Assembly (NCBI GenBank): GCA_001464625.1
Contig: LNFJ01000035.1
Coordinates: 1-41,367, forward strand
Direction of reading: 5' to 3'
DNA length: 41,367 nucleotides
Source of the DNA: Bacteroidia bacterium Ga0077558
GTDB taxonomy: Bacteria > Bacteroidota > Bacteroidia > Chitinophagales > Chitinophagaceae
Positions within the stretch are counted from its first letter, which is position 1. Each line of letters starts with the position of its first letter. Below the pieces are notes generated by a model that searched no databases, was not told where the DNA came from, and worked only from the letters and a program-made list of their open reading frames with translations. Shown here in pieces: positions 26,439-34,529 of the stretch. The position numbers and the translations under genes are program-made.

Positions 26439-26895
26439 TTATTTCAACGAGGATTTTAAAGACTTTATAAGAGCATTAAATAATCAACAAGTTGATTACA
26501 TTCTTGTTGGAGGCATGGCTGTGATTCTTCACGGTTATGTACGTACTACCGGTGATATGGATATATGGGTAAATAGAACGAAAGAAAATTATCAGCTAAT
26601 TGTAAAAGCTTTTCGTCAATTTGGAATGCCTGTTTTTGATATGACAGAAGAAAGGTTTCTTAGTCAAGATTTCGATGTGTGGATGTTTGGTGTTGAACCA
26701 GTTAAAATAGAACTGATGACAGCTGTAAAAGGATTGGAGTTTGAAGAGGCGTATAAAGCGTCGCAATTACACGATGAAGATGGTATGCCTGTTCGTTATC
26801 TTCATATCAATAGCCTCATAGAAGCTAAAAAAGCTGCAGGCCGATACAAAGACCTCGATGACATCAACCAACTTCAAAAGAGAAAAAAGAAATAG
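26431..26895 (+). CDS. nucleotidyltransferase of the AbiEii/DUF6036-like (MNT) group
   Basis: 154 residues. It has the minimal nucleotidyltransferase core: 'LVGGMAVILHGY' (Gly27-Gly28) and 'RTTGDMDIW' (Asp42, Asp44), with a third acidic position likely at Glu94 (VKIELMT). The C-terminal 'SLIEAKKAAGRYKDLDDINQL' is the usual closing motif of this group. Such enzymes transfer nucleotides or pyrophosphate to tRNA or to partner proteins, and several are toxins (AbiEii, MenT). It overlaps the small gene upstream, giving a toxin-antitoxin-like layout, and is convergent with the lytic transglycosylase gene 7 bases away. Confidence 0.82.
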   Translation: MADYFNEDFKDFIRALNNQQVDYILVGGMAVILHGYVRTTGDMDIWVNRTKENYQLIVKAFRQFGMPVFDMTEERFLSQDFDVWMFGVEPVKIELMTAVKGLEFEEAYKASQLHDEDGMPVRYLHINSLIEAKKAAGRYKDLDDINQLQKRKKK

Positions 26896-26902
26896 CCTTT
26901 TC

Positions 26903-27781
26903 TCATCTGTTTACCACCTCAGCTTGTGTTATTGCAGTATCTGCTAATAGCTCTTTTTGCTTCTCCATAAAACTCGCCACCGCTTTTATATGCGCCTGTG
27001 TTTCTGTTTTTGTTAAAGTAGTAAGACTTCCTTTCCCTTCAAAATAATAATGCATGGCAATAAATTTCTTTACATGCTTTCGGGTTTCTTCGGGTAAAAA
27101 ATTTTGCAATACCCAAAAATTTCGAGTGCCCGATTTTTTTATGGCTGATAATACACGACCCGGTCCGCTATTGTAAGCAGCTAGCGTCAACAACCAATCA
27201 TCAAACATATTGTGTAAGTAAATAAGACACTTAGCAGCAGCCACTGTGCTTTTATAACAATGTTTTCTTTCATCTACTTTTCCTTTCACTATTAATCCAA
27301 ACTGTCGGGCAGGTACAGGCATTATTTGCCAGAGTCCGGCTGCACCTGCTGGGGAACTTATATTGTTATTCAACTTAGATTCAATAACAGCGAGGTATTT
27401 TAATTCTATTGGCAGATCAAATTTTGTAAATACCGAATCGATTATATCAAAGTAAGGATCACTCTTCGCTTTTATTTTCTCGAGGAAAAAACTTTCCTGT
27501 TTCAGATAGTGCAGTACAAAATCTCGGACATGTTTGTTTAATTCTATCTTTGGAGCTACTGATAATTGCGAGTCAGTAAGTGCTGGCAGACATGTACACA
27601 AGCCAGTAGAATCAAAGGAATGACCTGGTACAGTTGCTTCTTGCTGCAACGTAGTATCGCAGTTGATAGATGTGTCGAATCGTTCTGATACTGTTTTGCC
27701 ACCCGAAGTAGCAGCCATACATAAAAAGCTAAAAGCAATTAGAAATGCTTTGCTGAGTTTTCTTTTTAACATTGTTTTCAT
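26903..27781 (-). CDS. membrane/periplasmic lytic transglycosylase (MltD/SLT type)
   Basis: 292 residues. It cleaves the peptidoglycan glycan strand, producing 1,6-anhydro-MurNAc ends. An N-terminal hydrophobic signal (about 8-26) precedes the catalytic SLT domain: Glu134 in 'LAVIESKLNNN', then 'SPAGAAGLWQIMP' and 'LTLAAYNSGPGRVLSAIKK', then 'FLPEETRKHVKKFIA', which is the MltD-like end. No LysM repeats are found. The cysteines between residues 41 and 64 are unusual for the family. Its products are the substrate of the AnmK enzyme at 7030. Confidence 0.93.
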   Translation of the reverse strand: MKTMLKRKLSKAFLIAFSFLCMAATSGGKTVSERFDTSINCDTTLQQEATVPGHSFDSTGLCTCLPALTDSQLSVAPKIELNKHVRDFVLHYLKQESFFLEKIKAKSDPYFDIIDSVFTKFDLPIELKYLAVIESKLNNNISSPAGAAGLWQIMPVPARQFGLIVKGKVDERKHCYKSTVAAAKCLIYLHNMFDDWLLTLAAYNSGPGRVLSAIKKSGTRNFWVLQNFLPEETRKHVKKFIAMHYYFEGKGSLTTLTKTETQAHIKAVASFMEKQKELLADTAITQAEVVNR

Positions 27782-27980
27782 TTTAAGTGAAACAATGCCG
27801 ACCCTGAGGGCTTGGATTTATTAGCAGATCATTGCATAGGACTATTGGAAAAATACAGCGAATGTTCCGGGGACGACAGGTACTGGTTTTTCAAAAAAAA
27901 TACGGAACGCTGTAAGAATTATTTGTAATTGACAGCGCAAAAGTAGCCTGCAATAACCCGGCATTATAGTGTTTGGGATG

Positions 27981-28065
27981 GTAGTTATCCACTGACAGGT
28001 TAACTACATGAGTATCATTGATGGTAATGTACGATACTGAAAAAACGTCACGGTAGATGTACGAT
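27981..28065. promoter_or_regulatory. inverted repeat and phased direct repeats in the divergent region
   Basis: GTAGTTA (27981-27987) and TAACTAC (28001-28007) form an inverted repeat extended by CC/GG. Downstream, the 9-mer ATGTACGAT occurs at 28027-28035 and 28057-28065, exactly 30 bases (about three helix turns) apart. They lie in the 487-base gap between the lytic transglycosylase and the divergent cold-shock gene and could be regulator sites. The rest of the gap shows no gene. Confidence 0.35.
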
Positions 28066-28268
28066 GGCTCGTATTTCTACATCAACCATTTATGTGTTAG
28101 CAAAAAATAAAGTGTATAACTAACGGATTATAACCATAGTATCCCCTTTGATTTCTTCTTGTATAAATAACGTATCTTCACCATACTTGCATGGAATCAA
28201 AGCAGCTTTCCACTTCAATGCTTTGTCATCCAATTTTGAAACTTAATTAATCACATAAATAGTACAGC

Positions 28269-28709
28269 ATGGGAGAAACCTGGAACAAAAAAGAAAGACA
28301 AAAAAAGAAAGACAAAGAAAAGAAAGACAAAGCTGAAAAAATGAGAGAGCGGAAAGAGAATCCGGGTAAAACAGGTCTGGATGATATGATGGCTTATGTA
28401 GATGAAAACGGCAATATTTCAGCCACCCCTCCCGATCCTAAAAAGAGAAAAGAAATCAAATTAGAAGATATTGAAATTGGCGTACCTGAATATGTACATT
28501 CAGAAGAAGACCAGTTTCGCACCGGAAAAATCACCTTCTTCAACCACGAGAAAGGTTTTGGTTTTATTAAAGACCTGGTATCGCAAGAAAGTATTTTTGT
28601 TCATATCAATAACCTTCCTGGTCCTGTTAACGAAAATGATAAAGTAATCTTTGAAGTAGAGAAAGGTCCCCGTGGCTTATCTGCTGTTAATGTCAAAATG
28701 GGGGAATAA
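28269..28709 (+). CDS. cold-shock-domain protein with basic N-terminal extension
   Basis: 146 residues. The cold-shock domain occupies about 82-145, with RNP1 'KGFGFIKD' and RNP2-like 'SIFVHINNLP', and binds single-stranded RNA or DNA. The first 35 residues are almost entirely Lys, Glu, Arg and Asp (KKERQKKKDKEKKDK), probably a charged helix or disordered tail that increases nucleic-acid binding. The link region (TGLDDMMAYVDENGNI) is common in Bacteroidota homologues. The gene has a long upstream gap, as is usual for genes controlled through an mRNA leader, but no start site can be read. Confidence 0.9.
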   Translation: MGETWNKKERQKKKDKEKKDKAEKMRERKENPGKTGLDDMMAYVDENGNISATPPDPKKRKEIKLEDIEIGVPEYVHSEEDQFRTGKITFFNHEKGFGFIKDLVSQESIFVHINNLPGPVNENDKVIFEVEKGPRGLSAVNVKMGE

Positions 28710-28759
28710 AAAATTTCCTTCCCTTTTTACAAACTTCAAACAAGCATCCCAATTTTGTT

Positions 28760-28792
28760 ACCAGCCGCAGTTTTGCAGCTGGTTGTTTTTTT
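28760..28792 (+). terminator. rho-independent terminator of the cold-shock gene
   Basis: ACCAGC (28760-28765) pairs with GCTGGT (28778-28783), extended by GCA/TGC after one mismatch, and a T-rich tail follows (TTGTTTTTTT). Confidence 0.85.
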
Positions 28793-28861
28793 ATAAGAGG
28801 ATTTCGTAAACTATCTTATCCTGTATATAAACTTTATGTATAGTGAAACTACAGGCATAAA

Positions 28862-28888
28862 AAAATGCAGGATTCATTCCTGCATTTT
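28862..28888 (-). terminator. terminator of the secreted-protein gene at 28933
   Basis: A perfect 11-bp stem (AAAATGCAGGA with TCCTGCATTTT) encloses a TTCAT loop. On the minus strand it is followed by seven T. It lies 44 bases past the stop codon of the gene at 28933-29343. Confidence 0.85.
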
Positions 28889-28932
28889 CTAGTTGTACTT
28901 ACTACCAAAAAGGCTGGCAGTTTTGTAAATGT

Positions 28933-29343
28933 TTATTTTACTTCGATAATAGCCAGGTCCTGTACAAAGCGGCTATTCTGGCTTACTTCATAGGCTACTG
29001 ATTGCTTTGTTTTTTTACAATAAACTTCAAAGCGAAGTGTATTGTCACCAATTTCGTCAATATTCAAAAGGAACTTCTTAGAAAAGTTCTCACTCTTAAT
29101 ATTTTCCCTGTATAAAGAATTTCCAGCTTCGTCCAGGATAAGAATTGTAAACTCATCTTGTGCGGTGCTTCCCGTTACTGTAAGTTGAAATACTGGTTGG
29201 TTTTTAATATTGCCAACAAATACTAACTCAGCAGGTACTACGGGTTTTTTTTCAATGGCCATTGCTGCTGGCGCAAGAGCTACTGTGAATACGGTTAAAA
29301 ATGCAATGGCGATAATACGGTTGTTGTTGAAGATCTTTTTCAT
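28933..29343 (-). CDS. secreted protein of unknown function
   Basis: 136 residues. A signal peptide (about 1-29, cleavage after PAAMA) precedes a single beta-rich domain ('AELVFVGNIKNQPVFQLTV', 'FTILILDEAGNSLYRENI', 'LRFEVYCKK'), which looks like an immunoglobulin-like or C2-like sandwich. No family is recognised. It has its own terminator and a long upstream non-coding region, so it is probably an independently regulated unit. Confidence 0.65.
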   Translation of the reverse strand: MKKIFNNNRIIAIAFLTVFTVALAPAAMAIEKKPVVPAELVFVGNIKNQPVFQLTVTGSTAQDEFTILILDEAGNSLYRENIKSENFSKKFLLNIDEIGDNTLRFEVYCKKTKQSVAYEVSQNSRFVQDLAIIEVK

Positions 29344-29959
29344 AATTAAAGTTTTATAAGGTTAATAAATAAAGTCCACGAAAAATTTGATGGAGGCAAT
29401 CGAAATGAGGCATCAGGCAGGCAAAAGGGCAAGTGTAGTTAAGGTTTCGGTGTACTGCCAGTAAGCAGCGTTCCCGGCTAAAAGCAATTTGAAATTGCTT
29501 TGATGATGTAAAAGTAATGGCGGGAGATCCGGCTTCCAAACCAACATATTGCTCTAATCAGCATAGCCAAGCTTTCTAATTAAAGTTCAATTCATTTGTA
29601 ATCAAATGGTTGTACGCATTGAATCAAGGTATGGCCAAAGCATTTTTCGTATTCATTTTCTGTTTTTCAGCATAAAACCAATTTAAATATGGCCACATTT
29701 CGGCCGGGCCATTTTTACCAAGTTATAAAATGTATATTTTTTTCATCTAACTGACTGATTTTCATTAGTGGAGTTTACGTGTTAGGAAAATAGGTATAAC
29801 TGGATTTGGCAGGGTACAAAAATATATTACCTTCAGCCGATTCAGGATTGTGCCGGATTGGCATAACTGACTTTCGCTCAACCATGTGGCGGGAATTTTG
29901 TTAATAGATTATACTGTTCAGAACCAGCAAAGGGGATGATCTAAAAAAAGGAGTTTAAA
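29344..29959. other. 616-base gap with palindromes and a hairpin, no gene seen
   Basis: The gap holds a 21-base palindrome AAAGCAATTT-G-AAATTGCTTT (29481-29501), a 16-base inverted repeat CATTTG-TAAT-CAAATG (29593-29608), and a GC-rich hairpin ATGGCC/GGCCAT (29689-29712) followed by five T, which resembles a plus-strand terminator with no gene before it. A small RNA ending near 29716 is possible. The short frames in this gap have poor composition and no homology I recognise. Confidence 0.4.
29948..29953 (+). promoter_or_regulatory. strong Shine-Dalgarno AAGGAG
   Basis: AAGGAG lies 6 bases before the ATG at 29960. Clear Shine-Dalgarno sites are rare in this window and in Bacteroidota generally, so this one fixes the start and suggests efficient translation. 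Confidence 0.7.
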
Positions 29960-30532
29960 ATGGCATTTAAAAAAGATGATGTAATTATTATTGAACCTAA
30001 AGAAATGTTTGTGGGCAAAAAAGACGCTCCGGTTACTTTAGTAGAATTTGGTGAATATGAAAGTGAGGAGTGTGCTAAAGCAAATGAAATTGTAAAGCAA
30101 TTATTGGAAGAATATGATGGGAAGATGCGGTTTCAATTTCGCCACTTTCCACTTACACTAATTCATCAGCGTAGTTTGAAGGCCAGTGAGTCTGCTGTTG
30201 CTGCAGGACAAGAAGGAAAGTTCTGGGAAATGCATAATGTATTATTCAGCAACCGTCGTAACCTTGGCACTACCAGTTTAAAACTACACTCAAAAGAAGC
30301 CGGAATTAAGAATAAAAAATTCCTGGATGATTTAGTGAATGGTGTGTATGGATGGCAGGTGCAGGATGATTTGAAAGAAGGAATTAACAGGGGCGTAAAA
30401 GATTTACCTACCTTCTTTGTTAATGATGTATTGGTTACTGGTAAACCAACCTTTGCAAATTTGAGTGCTGCTATTGAAGCGGCATTAAAGAAAACAAAGA
30501 AGAAGCCTTCAACAACTAAGCAAAGAGCTTAA
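29960..30532 (+). CDS. cytoplasmic DsbA/thioredoxin-fold protein with a single active-site cysteine
   Basis: 190 residues of the DsbA (Thioredoxin_4) fold: strand 'PVTLVEFGEY', helix insertion with 'RHFPL' and 'GKFWEMHNVLF', and the cis-Pro loop 'KDLPTFF' (Pro150). The CxxC position reads Ser35-Glu-Glu-Cys38, so the first cysteine is lost and a normal disulfide exchange is not possible. There is no signal peptide, so it is cytoplasmic, unlike ordinary DsbA. It may be a monothiol reductase, a glutathione-S-transferase-like protein or a binding protein. The basic C-terminal tail is Lys-rich. The gene has a strong ribosome-binding site and its own terminator. Confidence 0.8.
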   Translation: MAFKKDDVIIIEPKEMFVGKKDAPVTLVEFGEYESEECAKANEIVKQLLEEYDGKMRFQFRHFPLTLIHQRSLKASESAVAAGQEGKFWEMHNVLFSNRRNLGTTSLKLHSKEAGIKNKKFLDDLVNGVYGWQVQDDLKEGINRGVKDLPTFFVNDVLVTGKPTFANLSAAIEAALKKTKKKPSTTKQRA

Positions 30533-30551
30533 TAAAATAGTAGTTATAAAT

Positions 30552-30589
30552 AAAAAATCCTGTTTCAATTAAGAAGCAGGATTTTTTTT
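30552..30589. terminator. two-way terminator between convergent genes
   Basis: AAAAAATCCTG pairs with CAGGATTTTTT, extended inward by TTTC/GAAG to an AATTAA loop. Six A on the left and eight T on the right provide T-tracts for both strands. It serves the gene ending at 30532 (+) and the gene ending at 30607 (-). Confidence 0.9.
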
Positions 30590-30606
30590 ATTGTGCAATT
30601 GTATTG

Positions 30607-30984
30607 TTATTCTGATTCAGAAGAAGCTTCTTCCTCAGCAGTAGCATCAGTAGTTGATTCTACAGCCGGGCTAATGTTCTTAAGAGATAATTGGAAAGAG
30701 CCGTTCAAAGCAAAATCATAATCGAACTGACGTACCAGTTGGCGGGTCATTTCATCTTCCTGCAATATAGTAGCTAGTTCTCTTGCCACCGGCGGTGGGC
30801 TGGTAACATTTTGTATACGGCCTTTGTGTAAATTTACATTGAAAGTAAATTTAGCTTTACGTCCTCCCGCAGCTCTCTCAAAATCAGTCTTGTTCATGTC
30901 CATGGTCTGAACATCACCGGAGGCTGCCCGCTTCATTAATATCTTGATAATCGGTAAGTATTTGTTCCAAACCTGGGAAAACAT
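30607..30984 (-). CDS. conserved protein of unknown function
   Basis: 125 residues, no signal peptide. The core 'NKTDFERAAGGRKAKFTFNV' and 'KGRIQNVTSPPPVARELATIL' looks ordered. The last 20 residues are acidic and Ser/Thr/Glu-rich (TTDATAEEEASSESE). I recall similar proteins in Chitinophagaceae annotated only as hypothetical. It is followed by the two-way terminator and preceded, 64 bases away, by another small unknown, so the two may be cotranscribed. Confidence 0.65.
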   Translation of the reverse strand: MFSQVWNKYLPIIKILMKRAASGDVQTMDMNKTDFERAAGGRKAKFTFNVNLHKGRIQNVTSPPPVARELATILQEDEMTRQLVRQFDYDFALNGSFQLSLKNISPAVESTTDATAEEEASSESE

Positions 30985-31048
30985 AACCGTGTAAATTTTG
31001 AAGATTATAAAATTACTGATTTAACAGTATAATTCAATGGGAAAGGGC

Positions 31049-31300
31049 TTATTGCTCAGAAAACCGGGTAAATTCCATTCCATTAAATATTTTAGCCAGG
31101 CTAATGTCCTTTGTTTTTTCCCATTGTGGAAGATTTGCATGGGTAACAATTCTCCAAAAGTTCTTCGACCTTAACTCTTCGTAATCATTCCCTTTTACAA
31201 ACAGGCCAGTAATGGTACTGCGTGTTTTAAAATGAATATTTACAGCATTAGCTGCATGATTCTTTGTTTCAAGGTATTTTGTTACTGCTTCGTTTGTCAT
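31049..31300 (-). CDS. small conserved protein of unknown function
   Basis: 83 residues, no signal peptide or membrane segment: 'HFKTRSTITGLFVKGNDYEELRSKNFWRIVTHANLPQWEK'. The 'STITGLFV...DYEELRSKNFWRIV' section has the look of a small beta-barrel with charged strands, but no family is recognised. It lies between the RRM gene's terminator and the next unknown gene on the same strand. Confidence 0.6.
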   Translation of the reverse strand: MTNEAVTKYLETKNHAANAVNIHFKTRSTITGLFVKGNDYEELRSKNFWRIVTHANLPQWEKTKDISLAKIFNGMEFTRFSEQ

Positions 31301-31322
31301 GTTTCAATTATTTAGGAGTAAG

Positions 31323-31352
31323 AAAAAAGGAGGGCTGAAATCCTGCCCTCCC
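31323..31352 (-). terminator. terminator of the RRM gene
   Basis: On the minus strand GGAGGGC pairs with GCCCTCC and is followed by six T. It lies 35 bases past the RRM stop codon. Confidence 0.85.
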
Positions 31353-31386
31353 TTGTACGTTTTATCTATAAATTAGATAGATGCGA

Positions 31387-31686
31387 TTACCAACGGTTGT
31401 TAGAGTTAGAATAAGCAGGCTTGCCTGGTCTTTCTGTTCTTTCTTCTCTTGGTTTAGCAACACTTACTTTAATAGAGCGGCCATCAACTGTAGCGCCATC
31501 TAATTCAGCAATTGCTTTGTTTGCAGCTTCGTCATCACTCATTTCCACAAAACCAAAGCCTTTGCTACGGTTTGTGTATTTGTCCATAATAACTTTAGCT
31601 GAAGAAACTTCTCCATACTCAGCGAAATAACTTTTCAAGTCTTCATCCACTACGGCGAAGCTTAAATTTGAAACATAAATGTTCAT
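31387..31686 (-). CDS. RRM-domain RNA-binding protein
   Basis: 99 residues. One RNA-recognition motif covers residues 1-80, with RNP2 'IYVSNLSF' (3-10) and RNP1 'KGFGFVEM' (42-49), plus a short tail rich in Arg, Pro and Asn. Small bacterial RRM proteins of this type are often cold- or stress-induced and act as RNA chaperones. The 292-base gap upstream of the start suggests an extended leader. It has its own terminator. Confidence 0.95.
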   Translation of the reverse strand: MNIYVSNLSFAVVDEDLKSYFAEYGEVSSAKVIMDKYTNRSKGFGFVEMSDDEAANKAIAELDGATVDGRSIKVSVAKPREERTERPGKPAYSNSNNRW

Positions 31687-31978
31687 GTAAAAAAATTAAC
31701 TTTAAATAAATGCTTGAGAATAACGCAAGGGGTAAAGAAGACTAACTATTAGCAGAAATGCGTAGAAAAAATCGTTCAGTTACAAAATGCTGTTTGCTCA
31801 AATTAACCCTGCGAAGATAAGGATAAAATGCCAGTTTATTGCTTTTTATTATGATAATAAAAGCTAAGCGATACTCACTTAATATTTTCCACAAGGATGC
31901 GACGAACACAATCGATATACCCGCTGGTTATTAGGGGTGTTGATAAACCACTTTTTATTTACTTAAGGGCAGTAATTA

Positions 31979-34387
31979 TCAGTTTGTTGCAGGTGGTTCA
32001 ACATTAAACATATTATTGTTGTCTTCTTTTTTACGAATGCCAAAATTATAGCGAAGGTTAATGCCAAAACGTCTCGTATCGGCTCTGCGTAAACCGCTGG
32101 CACTTACTGATCCCTGGTTAAGCGTAAAGTTGTTTTTGTTGGTATAGAACATATCGTTGAGGCTAATAGTAGCAACTAACTTTTCTTTAAAAAAACGTCT
32201 GTTGATACTGGTGCTTAAAGAACCAAATGGACTCAGTTCATAAAATTGTTGTTGCCCCTTCAAACGCCAAAAACCATTGAGTGTAATAACCGATTTTTTA
32301 TCCAGCTTAAATGTTTGGTAGGTAAAAAATGTCCACGTACCTCTTTTAAACGACAGTGGTTTGTTTTCATATAAACCCTGGTAAAAATTATGATTGTATT
32401 GTGCGCCGGCTACCAGGAAGTAACGGCCCCCTGGCGGTAATGCACCTAATCCACGAAAATAAAATTCTTTGTTCTTACCAAGATTATCATAGGTACGAAT
32501 TGCTTGTGTCTGACTGGTATCTGACTGATAAACCACATTGGTGAAAATATCTTTGGTATCGTTGATGCCAACTGCCAAGATTGGTCTTTCATCCACACTA
32601 ATATTTGCCTCATAGTTGTTATTAAATTGCGGACGAAGACCAGTGTTGCCTGTTTCCGTTAAAAATTCATCCACATACCGGCTAAAAGGATTTAACTGCT
32701 CATAATTTGGCCGGTTGGTGGTGCGACGATATACCAGATATGCCCGAAGGTCGTATCCGGCAATTTTCATCAGCTTTTTACTCAGGTAGATGTATGGAAA
32801 CAGATCGGTTCGTTGTATTGAAAATGAAGTGTCTCCGGGAATTGTTTGTTGCCCATTAATATTTGTATTCTCAATCCGGGTTCCAAATTTGGCAATAAAA
32901 TCTTTACCCAATGTTTTAGCCCCCTGGAGGTATAGGGAGTTGATGTTTTGGTTATAATCGAAGGTATTGGTACGACTTATATCTTTCGTTCTAACACCAT
33001 TAACCTCCCGAAAATAATTCGTTACATTTTTAACTGCATGAATAGTCGATTGTACACCAGTTTCAAACGTAAACCTGTTTTTCATTTTTAATAGCAGGTC
33101 AGACCTGCCTGTAAAATGATTGCGTTTATTATCGACAGTTCCATCACCCGCAAAGAAGCTAACGAATGGGGAATAATAATTTGCTGAAAAATTCTGATCT
33201 GATTGATTACTGGTTCGTGTAAAGAAAAAATCGTTGGTCCATTCCGAGCCAAGAGAATCTATTTTATAATTTGTTTCAAAACCACTGCCTAGTGATAAAT
33301 TATAGCCATCATTATTTACAGCATTAATACTGTTGCTTATTATTTGTGAAGTACTGATCTTTTCAATGCTGTTATCATTTTGAGAAGGATTATCAAAATT
33401 GTTATAATTCAGACTGCCATCATAAGTAAGCCCCCATTTCTTCCCAAGTTCCCATGTTATTCCGAAAGCAGTGTAAACAGTACTGCCGGGATATTTTGTA
33501 AAAGATTCCTGACTAAGGACTGAATCCGGATTAAAAATTCTATTGGTTATAATTTTTTCATAACTGTTTCTCCGGCCATAATTAAAATTGAGATAAGATG
33601 TTTTATTTCCGGAATTATTAGTGAGGTTAAAACCAATGAACTGGTTGCCGTACACACCCTGCTGAATGCCGCTGTTAATGCTGCCCGTCATTCCTATTTT
33701 TACTCCCTTTTTTAAAACCACATTTACTATACCACCCCCAGATGATGCATCATATTTGGCGGAAGGTGTTTTTATTATTTCAATTCTTAAAATTGAATTG
33801 GGGGGTAAATTCTTAAGCATTGTTGCAACATCAGCAGCACTCATTTTCATATCCCGTCCATTGATTTGAATTGCAGCAGGGCTCATGCTGCTGATATAAA
33901 CATTCCCATCCTGGTCAACAAACAAACCTGGTGTTTTTTCTATTACTTCGTAACCGCTTGTAGAGGCATCAGCAAGATTTGCGGGATCAACGATCAACTT
34001 ATCATCTTCCTGCCTCATGAGTGGTTTTTGAGAAGTGATAACCACTTCGCCTAACGTTTTTCCGGCTGGTTCCGGTGTAAAGATGAAACTGGATTGATTG
34101 CCGCTAATAGTAATTCTTTTTTCGAGTGGCTGATAGTTAATGGACGAAATATAAACGATGTATTGCCCATTTCTTTGCAAATTGAAAGAAGCGATGCCGC
34201 TGCTATCTGCCACTTTCGTTATTATTTGTGTGCTGTCGGTTCTACTACTTACTGTAATGGAGGCAAATGCTATCGCTTCCTTTTTTTGTGTCACCACTTT
34301 TATAGTAACGGAAATTTCTTGTGCTTGTATGATAAGGGTAACAAATAAAAAAAATTTTACAAGTATGATGCTTTTAATTTTCCTCAT
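31979..34387 (-). CDS. TonB-dependent-receptor-like outer-membrane beta-barrel protein
   Basis: 802 residues. A signal peptide (TLIIQAQ, about residue 22) is followed by a CarboxypepD_reg-like domain (about 25-105), then a plug-like domain ('EVVITSQKPLMRQEDDKLIV', 'GYEVIEKTPGLFVDQDGNV', 'IEIIKTPSAKYDASSGGGIV') and a large barrel with many aromatic strands. This is the 'outer membrane beta-barrel family' (OMP_b-brl_3) architecture, related to TonB receptors but lacking a SusD partner. The substrate is unknown. It ends in a disordered tail (EPPATN) rather than a terminal aromatic. Confidence 0.9.
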   Translation of the reverse strand: MRKIKSIILVKFFLFVTLIIQAQEISVTIKVVTQKKEAIAFASITVSSRTDSTQIITKVADSSGIASFNLQRNGQYIVYISSINYQPLEKRITISGNQSSFIFTPEPAGKTLGEVVITSQKPLMRQEDDKLIVDPANLADASTSGYEVIEKTPGLFVDQDGNVYISSMSPAAIQINGRDMKMSAADVATMLKNLPPNSILRIEIIKTPSAKYDASSGGGIVNVVLKKGVKIGMTGSINSGIQQGVYGNQFIGFNLTNNSGNKTSYLNFNYGRRNSYEKIITNRIFNPDSVLSQESFTKYPGSTVYTAFGITWELGKKWGLTYDGSLNYNNFDNPSQNDNSIEKISTSQIISNSINAVNNDGYNLSLGSGFETNYKIDSLGSEWTNDFFFTRTSNQSDQNFSANYYSPFVSFFAGDGTVDNKRNHFTGRSDLLLKMKNRFTFETGVQSTIHAVKNVTNYFREVNGVRTKDISRTNTFDYNQNINSLYLQGAKTLGKDFIAKFGTRIENTNINGQQTIPGDTSFSIQRTDLFPYIYLSKKLMKIAGYDLRAYLVYRRTTNRPNYEQLNPFSRYVDEFLTETGNTGLRPQFNNNYEANISVDERPILAVGINDTKDIFTNVVYQSDTSQTQAIRTYDNLGKNKEFYFRGLGALPPGGRYFLVAGAQYNHNFYQGLYENKPLSFKRGTWTFFTYQTFKLDKKSVITLNGFWRLKGQQQFYELSPFGSLSTSINRRFFKEKLVATISLNDMFYTNKNNFTLNQGSVSASGLRRADTRRFGINLRYNFGIRKKEDNNNMFNVEPPATN

Positions 34388-34529
34388 TCTGTGCCGTGTT
34401 TTTGCTTTTTATATCCTGTCGTGTAGAAAACCTTCCACAATATCGGGGCTAATAAGCGGTGAAAATATCTAATCTTATCCTAACAGCATAATGGCCTGAT
34501 AGTTGGCAATCATAAAGAAAATTTAAATT

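Noticed and set aside
26880-26904. GAGAAAA/TTTTCTC inverted repeat between convergent genes as a terminator
   Set aside because: A pure A/T-rich 7-bp stem with an 11-base loop lying mostly inside coding sequence; stability too low to call.
27985-27993. TTATCCACT resembling a DnaA box, considered as a replication origin signal
   Set aside because: A single imperfect copy with no cluster, no dnaA/dnaN neighbourhood, and it is part of an inverted repeat that explains it equally well.
29354-29539. 61-residue minus-strand frame in the long gap
   Set aside because: Overlaps the palindrome at 29481, has Cys/His/Leu-rich shadow-like composition and no homology I recognise.
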